From positions 9,562,501 to 9,626,500 of the forward strand of contig NC_092016.1 of NCBI RefSeq assembly GCF_042242105.1: 64,000 nucleotides of DNA, read 5' to 3'. Position 1 is the stretch's first letter; each line of letters starts with the position of its first letter. The DNA is from Pempheris klunzingeri (Eukaryota > Chordata > Actinopteri > Acropomatiformes > Pempheridae). Below are positions 28,530-38,994 of the stretch, piece by piece. Under the pieces are notes generated by a model. That model made no database searches, was not told the DNA's origin, and saw only the letters and a list, made by a program, of their open reading frames with translations. The position numbers and the translations under genes were made by a program.

Positions 28530-29395
28530 ATTAGCTACAAGCTAGCAACAAGCTAACCTAGCTTGTTAGCACTGTCGTCCGGAGCTCACCGCATAGCAAA
28601 AATCGACATCGCAAGTATGTAATAATGTTGATATGTCTGTGGTTGCATATCTGGTTCTCTGACCAACGTTGCATATCTACGTGTAGCTGTTAGCAGCCGT
28701 TCGGCAACCCTGATGCTGCTAACAAACGTGTAAGTTAGCCTACAAGCTTAGCCGCGTCAGCTAACCCTGTTACTGTTAACTGATGTTAGCTGCCGTGCTA
28801 CGTCGCTAGCCGCTCTCCGTAAACTAAGCAGCCACATCATTGTTTTGAGTCTAAATGTGAGAAGCGGCGTGGCGTAGTGTTGAATCCTCAGCTGTATTGT
28901 GAAATAGCCGTCTGATGTGGAAGTCCAGTGCAAGAATTAATGCGGTTTATGCCCAGTTGTCAAAGCAGAAGTCCCGCCGTTGAGTTTGCGATTCGGCATC
29001 ATGGGCCCTGAACCCTAGCATGCTTTAACCCTTCAATGTTGACCTTTCACCCACAGGAAAAGAAATACCTTTATCTTCCGTATCGATTTTAAATAGCTGG
29101 CTGTCAAGAGCTTGTTTGTGTTACTAGAACAGCTGTGCCGCTCATCCGTTGTCATCTTACAGTGATTTAAAGCTGTATTTTATAACGAGGCCACCATTAC
29201 ACAGTTTCGAGCTAGCGCCGGCTAACGCTACATTGGTTAGCACAGGCCAAAAAACTAACATTAGTTAGTTTAGTGACACACAGTGTAACGTCAATAAATC
29301 AGAAATCCATGTTGCTTTATAATTGTTGGTTTATTGCAGATCAAGCTAACTTCGATGTGGTTAACTCTTAATGTCGTTAACGTTAGCCTAAGGGA
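28530..29395. other. GTTAGC/GCTAAC-rich segment in NR2C1 intron 1
   Basis: By eye I count six GTTAGC, five GCTAAC and three GCTAGC hexamers in under 900 bp, dispersed and not in tandem. No exon or known transposon structure is visible. Confidence 0.6.
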
Positions 29396-29723
29396 GAGGT
29401 GGACGACTAAACGAGAGGCATTAGAGTAGTTGTAATGTTAGTTTTTGTACTGTTTGTAAGGTTTGTTCGCTCTTAGCGATCATCCTGATAACAGCCCTGA
29501 GCTGTGTAACAGGTTTGTTATACATTTATTATATAGGAAATAATATTGAATTAGATATCGCCGCAAACATCAGTATATTGGGAGAAAAAAAGCCTCTTTA
29601 GAAATGAGATAAAAATGTATCAAATGCTTTATCGGATCTTAATTAAACATGGAACTCAAAACTCCAATTGGTAATAAGGCTGGTGATATTCTATGTATTT
29701 TCTTATTGTTCACTGTTGTCCAG

Positions 29724-29724
<1 letters not shown>

Positions 29725-29761
<37 letters not shown>
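29725..29761. repeat. (GT)n microsatellite
   Basis: About 18 GT units in NR2C1 intron 1. Confidence 0.97.
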
Positions 29762-29763
<2 letters not shown>

Positions 29764-29959
29764 CACTCCAGCAAGTTGCAGTTTACATCCATGTCTGTCC
29801 AGACTCCTGTAATACATGTAGTGAACACTTTAAGGGAAGCTAATAAAAGGTATTAAGTCAATTATTTGGCAAAATGGAAGTTATCACCATATTGACATGT
29901 ATGATTCCACTGAGTAATGTCCAGTGAGAAACATGCAGGATTCACTTAGCGCCTGTTTT

Positions 29960-30220
29960 TACAGAGGAGTACAGAGGACTGACAGAGAGCTTTATCACAT
30001 GGTGCAACAACAGTCACCTGCAGCTCAATTCCAGCAAAACCAATGAATTTGTGGTGGACTTCCGGAGGAATAGGGGCCCTCTGTCCTGGTTGTCATCCAG
30101 GAAGAGCAAATGAAGAGGGTGGACTCATACAAGTACCTTTGGGGTCCAGATCATAAAAACTGGACTGGACTCACAACACTGAAGCCCTGCTCAGGAAGGG
30201 ACAGATCTGTATGATCACCA
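29960..30220 (+). mobile_element. Non-LTR retrotransposon reverse-transcriptase fragment (decayed)
   Basis: Plus-strand translation gives FITWCNNSHLQLNSSKTNEF then VVDFRRNRGPL and, after frameshifts, VDSYKYL. This is the characteristic C-terminal part of a LINE reverse transcriptase (pattern WC..N.L.LN..KTKE.VVDFRR and YKYLG). Both ends are truncated and the frame is broken, so it is an old inactive insertion in NR2C1 intron 1. The clade is not assigned. Confidence 0.75.
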
Positions 30221-30349
30221 CAGTTTCAAGATTATCGCTGATTGTCCAAAGATTAGTGTCACCTATTCAGTATTCAAACAAATGTGAAATATATCACAAT
30301 CTGCTCCTGATTTATGGTGTTTAATAACAGCTGCAGAAGTGTTTTTTGC

Positions 30350-30600
30350 AGAATGTTTTGATGTCACAGTGAAGTTGACCTTTTTAAATGTTAAATGTAA
30401 TCTCTTTCTCATTTTATTCTATTAGACATTTATGTGGAATTTTGTATAATCTATAAACAAAATATTCAGTTATAGCCAAAAACATGTTTTCTTTGGTCAC
30501 AGTGACCTTGACTTTGATCACCAAAATATAATCAGTTCTTTCTTGAGTCCAAGTGGACATTTGTGCCAAATTTGAAACTGGGGGGACGGACAGACAACAC
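30350..30600. repeat. Dispersed percomorph repeat ending in GGACGGACAGACA
   Basis: The segment contains AGTTATAGCCAAAAACATGT, GGTCACAGTGACCTTGAC, TTGAGTCCAAGTGGACATTT and a GGGACGGACAGACAAC tail. I recognise this order of blocks as a very common interspersed repeat in percomorph fish DNA. No coding capacity. Class not assigned. Confidence 0.65.
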
Positions 30601-30949
30601 ATGGCTGTTGCTGGTGCAGAGACATAGAAACATAATTGGGCCTGACTGTTGCACTAGATTACATGCTCCTGTATTATATTATATATATTAAAATTCAGTG
30701 GGAAAGACTGGACTGAGCACACAGACAGGGAGGGGGATTAGAGAGTATGGACGAGTATCATATAGAGAATTTAATGACAGTATCAGAATTATAGAATAAA
30801 GTCAGCCTTTATCCTTGAAGGTACACTTTCACATGATGCAATGTTTGCTTTAATTAAAAACATACAGTAAAACATTTGCTCTCCCTACAGGCCTGAATGC
30901 CTCATGGGGAACTGATGTGAAGAGCAGTGGATGAAGGTGCAGTATCAGA

Positions 30950-33900
30950 ATGGATGGACAGACTCAAAGGATTCAACTTGTGTCAACAGACAACAGCATG
31001 GCGTTAGGACACAGAATCCAGGTGATGTGACTGCCTGCCATTGTCACTGTCATTGTGTTTTGTGTGTAAATAAACATGCGCACAATTTGCACATAGCGAG
31101 GGTAAAATTAGGTCCAAAATCAAAGAATAGCTGACAGCAAAACCAAGCACTGCCTCATATTTGTACAATTTCTTGTGAGTAGTCATATGACGAGCACTGT
31201 TTTTCTTCTCCCACGCTCTTCCTGCATATACAGTCAGCACCCCCTCATGTTTTGATATTTTTTTTGTATTCCTATTAGATTGTAACAGATCAGCAAACAG
31301 GCCAGAAGATCCAGATCGTCACAGCACTTGAGCCATCTTCCCCTGGAAAGCAGCAGTTTATCCTAGCAAATGCTGACTATTCCCCTGGTGGGAAGGTGAT
31401 CCTGGCCAAGCAGGAAGGTTCGCCCAACAAGGTCATCCTCACTACTCCAGACGGCTCTGGGGTTAACCAGCTGTTGTTTGCCTCCCCTGAACTGGCTGGG
31501 CAGCAGATCCAGGTATCACCCGAGGATATTAATGACTTCTTTCTGCCTGTTTTGATAAACAAGTTACTGAAGGGTCTTATGACTGAAGCATGAACATGTT
31601 TAGTCAGACTAAACTTATTGCAGTGTTTGCTGTATTAAATTACTCCATTGTCTCGGGTTGTTTGTCAGTTTGTGACTGAGGGGTCAGACCAGTCTATTGG
31701 GAAGCCGGTTGTGGAGTACTGCGTTGTCTGTGGGGATAAGGCCTCAGGTAGGAACTGAGTTTGATTTGCTACAGCAATATTATTTTTTCAGCAACACAAA
31801 TGTGGAAGCGTTTGCTAACCCTTCCCTTTTTCTCTTTCCCCTTTTAGGGCGTCATTATGGAGCTGTCAGCTGTGAGGGCTGTAAGGGCTTCTTCAAGCGC
31901 AGCATTAGAAAGAACCTAGTGTACACGTGCAGGGGGTCCGGGGAATGTGCCATCAACAAGCTCCACCGAAACCGCTGCCAGTACTGTCGACTGCAGCGCT
32001 GCATAGCTCTGGGCATGAAGCAGGATTGTAAGAGACTGCCGTACTCTGTATATACAGATGTAAATATGTTATTTAGGACTTGTATAAATAAAATCTGATG
32101 CCTCTGTTTTGTCTTTAGCTGTGCAGTGCGAGAGGAAGCCTGTTGAAGTGACCACCAGAGAGAAATCCGTCAACTGTGCAGCCTCCACTGAGAAGATCTA
32201 CATCCGCAAGAACCTGTGTAGCCCTCTGGCTGCCACACCTACTTTTGTATCTGACAAGGAAACTGCTAGGTACAGCCACATAACATATTAACATATTAAC
32301 AATCGAATGATTATATCAGTTTATTAGATTCCCCTGTACAGTCTAACAACATAATAAATGTCCCTGCTATTAACAGTATCTTCGTTTTATATCTTCGTTA
32401 CATTTCTAATAACTCTATGGGGTTCTGTTGGACTGCAGCATATTGAAGGTTGTTGCTCGTGTTTTGTCTTTCCCACTCGCATACATGACAGAGACAGGAA
32501 TCTAGAAACATCTCTCAATATAATGTAGTCCAGTCCAGCAACACCACTAATTATGGCCTCAAGAATTACCATAGAGTTGAATCAGCACCCCTCTGACACT
32601 TTGTCTTTATTAATTGTCATTAAAGGCTTAAGAAAGATGGGTGTTAGATTGGTTTGAATGCAGTTAAATTGTACACGTGTAACTAATAAACTGAGAGGAT
32701 TTTGAGTAATGACTTTACATTGTACATTGCATGGTTCTATATTACATAATGCGATGTGATATGTGACATGTTAAATCTCTAACATTAGGTCTACAAGTTT
32801 GCTTGAGTCAAGCATGTTGCTCAACATCCAGCAACCCTTCTCCAAGCTGGAAAACACCATCTTGATTCCAGCATCTCCTGACAAGGTAACACTGATGTGG
32901 TCAAATGACTGTGAAACAAGCCTGAAGTCTGACATGTCATTCCTAACTAGCCCTTCAGATCTTAAATATGAAAGCCCTTGAGAGTATTGGGTGTTTTAAA
33001 TGCTTGTTACAGACTGATAATTTATAATAAAGAAAGGATTAAATGCTCGTTCATTCATTTAGATCTGCACAGAGTGACTAACACCCGCTCGACAGTTCCG
33101 TCCTTGTCATTTTTTCTGCAGGAACTTCAGTGATAATCTTGATAAGCTATGTTTTGCTAACCGGTGACCGAGCAGTGTAAACAAACTCAAACTTCTGTGG
33201 TTATGAAACACACTTGATAGTGACCGTTACTCCCTCAGCAGGACGACCCATCTCAAGGTGACCTCGGCACGCTGGCAAATGTGGTGACATCCCTCGCCCA
33301 CCTCAACAAGACCAGGGAGGCGAGTGACAGCGGCAATGATCTGATGGGAGTTGAAACGCTTAGCAACGGGGACAGCTCGATGACAGACATCCAAGGAGAT
33401 GAGCAAACTGCAAGTGATATCACTCGGTGAGGGAGATGTCATAAAGAATCAAGAGGCTTTGATACTGATTCGTAGTTGTTGCTGAATAAGTTGATGTGTA
33501 TATCGGAGATCTGGAGGAGCACTAGGCAGAGACCCAGGGGCTGTTTCTTTCTGTGTCTCCAAGCTTTAATAGAATTTCCTGAAGGGCCATGTGGTTTCTG
33601 ACTCCGCTCTTAAAGACTTTATTAGATTCACCCATAGTCAATTCTAAATGCACCGTATGTCAAGGGTTCACTGCCGTGCTTTGAGTTGTCTCCGATATTT
33701 TCTGTTTCTGTGTGCATGACAATATATTAGATGTCTACATAAAAACATGTGGATCTTTATAAATATAAACCTTTTCTCATCGTATTTTGCATATCGTTAG
33801 CGCCTTTGACACCCTGGCCAAAGTTCTGCACCCTGGTGAAGTCTCAGCAGGAGAGTCCTTGGAGGCCACAATGCAGCTGATGTCAGGGGACCAATCAGGT

Positions 33901-35434
33901 CCTGTGGTGGAGTTGGAGGGACCCATACTCTCTGACAGCCATATCCCTTTCAAGGTACAGCCACTGACCCACAGGATGAAATCACACTGAGAGTAAAACC
34001 CCTACTTGTGTTTTACCGAGTTACACATTTTCAACATTTGTTCATACAGCTTATGATGCCTTTGCCTGTGCCAGAGTACCTCAATGTCAACTACATCTGT
34101 GAGTCAGCTTCCCGGCTACTTTTTCTCTCTATGCACTGGGCACGCTCTATTCCTGCCTTCCAAACCCTCGGGTAAGCTTTAGTCACAAGGTTCTTCATTG
34201 TTTCATAAATGCACCTTTTTTGAATAAAGGCTTTGACCTGTATCATTATATGATGGTTATAAAATTACATTAAAGTGAGGTTTCCTTTGTGTGGCCACTC
34301 AGTGCTCTGTAATATATTTAAATGAATCTTATTTTATATTACAGTGGTCAAGACAATGACATTAACTTGATGAAAGCCTGCTGGAATGAACTGTTTGCCC
34401 TGGGTCTGGCACAGTGCTCCAATGTTATGAATGTTGGAACCATCTTAAGTGCCATTATCAACCATCTGCAGACCAGCTTACAGGAAGGTAGGAGGGCTCT
34501 GCTGTTGGCTGCCTGCAAGTGCAAAGGCAAACAGTATTTTCAAGTATGTTGTGAAGGGAAAAAAATATGCCATGCATTACTTGAGATCTGTCATGTTTAT
34601 TTTTTTGGCTCAGTTTTTGAAAAAAAAAATTATACTGATGCTCAGCTTTACACCCCCCCTCTGTTTTTTTTTTTTTTGGTCTCCCACAGAGAAGTTGTCC
34701 CCAGAACGAGTAAAACTTGTAATGGAGCACATCTGGAGGATGCAGGAGTTCTGCAACAGCATGATCAAGCTGACGCCAGACTCTTATGAATATGCCTACC
34801 TCAAAGCCATCGTTCTCTTTAGCCCTGGTGCGTAGACAACTGGCCAGTTTACAATATAGAAATTACATTTTCAAGTTCTTGTTTTCCTGTTGGGGCAGAA
34901 TCCTTAGAGGAAAATTCTGAACACAGAGTTTTACAGAGGGCCAAATGTGCAGAGACTTATGCCTGACTGTGTGCGTGTGTTTATGTTGTACCAGATCACC
35001 CAGGCATAGATAACACCCCACAGATTGAGCGGTTTCAGGAGAAGGCCTATATGGAGCTGCAGGACTATGTAACCAGGACCTATCCAGAAGACTCTTATCG
35101 GTCAGTAGGCTTTACCTCTGTGCTCAATATTGCCAGCTTAAAGATGAGGATGTGCTACTAACACAGAATAGCTTTATATTTATAGACAACTATAATGATA
35201 TCATTGATGTATTGATGCGGTACCATGCATGTATTTTATGCCTACTTTCTCGTCGTTGTCAGGTTATCCAAGCTGTTGCTGCGTCTTCCTGCCCTCAGGC
35301 TGATCAGTGCAGCTGTCACCGAGGAGCTGTTTTTCGCTGGGCTCATTGGCAATGTGCAGATCGACAGCATCATCCCTTACATCCTCAAAATGGAGTCCAC
35401 TGATTATAATAGCCAGGCGGTCTCTGGGGTCTGA
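30950..35434 (+). CDS. nr2c1: Nuclear receptor subfamily 2 group C member 1 (testicular receptor 2)
   Basis: An orphan nuclear receptor that binds direct repeats of AGGTCA as homodimer or with NR2C2 and acts in transcriptional repression and activation. Exons: 30950-31021, 31279-31512, 31669-31747, 31848-32027, 32119-32269, 32789-32885, 33239-33426, 33801-33954, 34050-34171, 34345-34487, 34690-34827, 34995-35100, 35263-35434. Phases agree; 611 residues (human NR2C1 about 600). The DNA-binding domain at about 120-185 has [16 protein letters not shown]-box [10 protein letters not shown] and [12 protein letters not shown]. The NR2C hallmark [13 protein letters not shown] follows, and the ligand-binding domain is about 385-605 ([30 protein letters not shown]). 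[10 protein letters not shown] and GMKQDSVQCERKP favour TR2 over TR4, as does the FGD6 neighbour. The N-terminal [18 protein letters not shown] is TR4-like. The start ATG at 30950 precedes a TR4-like RIQLVSTD. Confidence 0.93.
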
Positions 35435-36109
35435 CACACTGTGCCATTCTTATTTGCAACATTGGACTGTGAACACACGATAGCCAGCCAATCAGAGCGA
35501 TCACTAAGTGGTCATGACATACTGTATTTATGACACAGCATCCCATGGGAGGAGTTCTGTTTTCACTCTCACCTTGCTCCGACCTGACTCCTCAGTAACC
35601 AGTCAGCGGAGCACAGCTCATGAGGCAAGCGAGCCTGCCCGTATCTGCCCATTCAGGAATGAACCTCTGAAACCTGCATAGTAGATTGCGCTTTTTATTG
35701 TACATAGTATTTTATGCTTCATTGCCCCCAGGCGTTTCCTTTTTTTCTGCAGATCATGTTTGTACTTTGAAGGAATCAGGATGGTTTGTTTTTCACTGCT
35801 TTACTACGTGGTCATGCTTTTTTTATTTCTAATAATTATGAGGAAAAACTTGTCAATGTGAATTGGTTTGTGAGATGTTGTTATTGCAAAAGGTTATAAC
35901 CTTTTATTTCTTAATTGTTTGCCAGTCCAAAGGATCGGGCAGCATCAGTTGTCAAATATTTGACACCATGTGGATCTGAAGTAATTGTGTATATAGATTT
36001 GTGTATAGAATGCACCAAGAAGGCTATGATGGGCAGCACTTGGTAATTCACAGATTCCAACTTTTGGACAAATTGATGTGGACGGAAAATGATGGTCAAG
36101 TCATTTGAA

Positions 36110-36115
36110 AATAAA
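36110..36115 (+). terminator. nr2c1: NR2C1 poly(A) signal AATAAA (probable)
   Basis: AATAAA lies 676 bp after the NR2C1 stop codon. The intervening 35435-36109 is noncoding and is taken as the 3' UTR. Confidence 0.6.
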
Positions 36116-36139
36116 AACACCTTTCAGTCACGTTTCTCG

Positions 36140-38790
36140 ATTATTTACACAACTGAGCTTTTATTTTGATTGTCAGTAAGAATAGGTGGAGCTGGTTCAA
36201 GTGTAGCTCTTCAGGCCCAGAATGCTTTCTCACATAATTTTGTTTTTGTGCCCGTATTTGAAAAGCAGCTGGACTACCAACCAATCTAAAATATGCTGTG
36301 TTGCACCCATGCTCAGTCATGTTAGAATAAATTAGGACGTCAGCAGTCTGCACTATAAAAGGCTTTCTGTGTGGATGGACAGAGGGGAAGCATTTACTGT
36401 TGCAGGCACTATTTTTGTAACAGGTCCAGTTGACTGAGCCTCTTAATTAAAAAGAAAGTAGCATTTTTCGCATGCATGTCCTTGTTGCAAAAACCCTTTA
36501 AATACAAGAACAATAACTGACAGTGGCCTACGTCAATTCTGTGGCAGGTAATCAGTTTAAGCATTCAGAGACATCAATGGAGTATTCACAATATTGAAAG
36601 GGATAAACATTCTTCAGTTGACAGGTTTGGCAAGCTAATCCACTTTTGTCAGTAGAAGTCGCCCTTAAGGCAGAAAAGCAAATACGGAGCCTGTTTACCA
36701 AGTTCAAGTTACCCGGTAGCAGCAAAACTGTCCCCATATACACAAACATCTGATTTTAGGGGTGAGCACAGCTTTGTCTAATCCACAATTTAGCCTGCTT
36801 TAGGATAGTCTAGATGCAGATTTACTGAGATGTCTGGACAACTTTACAGTTAAAGTGTGCAGCTGACGGAAAACAAATGCAGCGTGTTCTGGGCTTGATG
36901 AGTGTCTGAGTTTCAATAAACAAATCCAGAAAGCTCTGTAATCATGTTCTTGGAACTTGCACCTGCTTCTATAAACATAGCAGCTTGTTTACATGTTCCT
37001 TCTGAATTAATAATGCAAAATCTGTATCCTACCCCAGGGACTTATTGTCGTGCTTCGTGTCAAGTGACGTGAAGGTGGAAGATGTTGCAGGGTGCCGTGC
37101 AAGGGACTTGACTTTCAATGTTTGTTATTGGCCAATCAATTTTTCATTAAGGCCCTGTGGATATGGGTGAACAGAGGGCAGCGACTCTAAGATTTCTTTT
37201 ACTGTAGTTACCCGGTGTCCTGCTAATTAAAGGTGCTGATAGAGCATTAAAACTTGATGGCCAGATGAATGATGTTGTCTGCTGCTGTTTTTTAGAAGTC
37301 CATTGTCCAGCATATCCAATGGCTTCTTCATGTGAGTCTCCACTGCATCACTTGACCTGCCCTCTTTGAACTGCAGAAGTTAATGCATGTCGGTGTAAGT
37401 GCACTACTTGCACAGTCTGTAAAAACAAAGAGGATTCTCATGATGTCTCTGATTGCAGGCTGCAAGAATAAACACTTACTGTCTGTAGCCATAAAGGCAA
37501 AGCAATTTGTGATGCAACGTGGGCTTTTTGTTGTTCACAGCTAGGTGGATTAGTTCATTCCAGGCTGGATGAATGTGAGTGAAAGGGCCAGTTGGGCTGC
37601 TCCCATGGCCTCGTGGGGCATTGGGTTTGACTGCTTGAGTGAAATTGATGCATAACAAAGCGACTAAACTGGTTTTGTTAAAAGGGGCAAGAATCTCTTA
37701 TATTTACTTAATAAGCAAATGGCATCTCGCCTTCGTCCAGTATTATAGGAGACAATCAAACATACACTAAAGTAAAGAAACTGTGAGTAATTACACATAA
37801 AACAACAAAACAATTACTTATCAAAACTGTAGAAGGAGGATTTTCAACAGATGGAAAGATTTTTGACTTTATAAATAATTTATACTGTTTTAAAATCTGC
37901 CCATTCTCTGAATTTTCGAGCCTTTAATACACTAAACAGTGGCTACGTTGGTTTTTGGAACATATTTTTGCCTCCAATTCTTGTGGCTCTTTTTTGAATT
38001 ATGAAAACTGTTTGGAAATGTGTTTTTACACCGTTAGTGTTAATTAAGCGACTCCGCTGAAAAATAACTTGTAGCCTTCTTGTACATCATTATTTCCATT
38101 TTATGCTGCTTTGTATTTCTGCTGCTCCACATATCAGAGAGAAATATTGTACTTTTTACTCCACTAGTTATTGGACAGCTAGGAGCTTTTACAATTAACA
38201 TATCATGCATTATTCCAGATCAAACAGCCAGGCAGTGTGTAAAGCACTTGAACAAATACATTAAAATGCTGCTTACACATGAATGCATTGCAGCACATGT
38301 TACTTTAAGTACATTTTTCCTCATTATACTTCTGTACTGTCACTGAAATACTTTCTCAGATCAGAACTTTTTACTTTTTACATTAAAGTACATATTTTAG
38401 GTTGCTTCAGTAAAGTACTTCCCCCCCTGATAAGTTAATAGCATGATGTGTAACATGTCCTGACTTTTCATAGTGTTGCAACAGACTTTGGTATTTTCGC
38501 TTGGAGAAAAGTGTATATGTGGTTTTGAGGCATAATTTATCATCTATTTTCACTCCCAAACATTTGATTTCAAACTCTCTTCTTCACTCTTCGCATTTGC
38601 AACATCATGAGCACCCTGTGCTGATGTAAAACTGTCACACACACACACACACATGCAGGCTGTGTTTATCTGGGACCACCACTGATAGGCACGTGTGTTG
38701 AAAGAGTTAACCCGTCCTGGCGCAGACACCCTGCAGAGACAAATAGGCGGAGTTTGGGTTCACACATAGTTTTTGTGTGTTGTCCAGAGC
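36140..38790. other. Intergenic DNA between NR2C1 and TMCC3
   Basis: I see no exon, in particular none resembling NDUFA12, which sits here in human. A short (CA)n at 38637-38652 is the only element noted. Confidence 0.5.
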
Positions 38791-38794
38791 ACCC

Positions 38795-38885
38795 AGTGTG
38801 TGTGTGAGAGAGAGTGAGTGTGTGTATGTGAGTGTGTGTGCGTGTGTGTGTGTGTGTGTGAGGGAGAGAGGGAGAGAGAGGCAGA
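38795..38885. repeat. (GT)n/(GA)n compound tract just upstream of TMCC3
   Basis: Interrupted GT units followed by GAGAGG units end about 110 bp before the TMCC3 start codon, so the tract probably lies in the core promoter or the 5' UTR. Confidence 0.85.
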
Positions 38886-38994
38886 GAAAACGGGGTTCAA
38901 CATGGATACGAGATGAGGCGTGAGTTGTAAAGTAGTCCGTGTCCTGATCTGAAGCAGCACCAGCTCCCGACTTGACCACAAACACGGGATTATT

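Noticed and set aside
34322-34835. Long ORFs spanning two NR2C1 exons
   Set aside because: They read through the intron 34488-34689, whose poly(A) and poly(T) runs happen to lack stops; the splice sites and phases support two exons.
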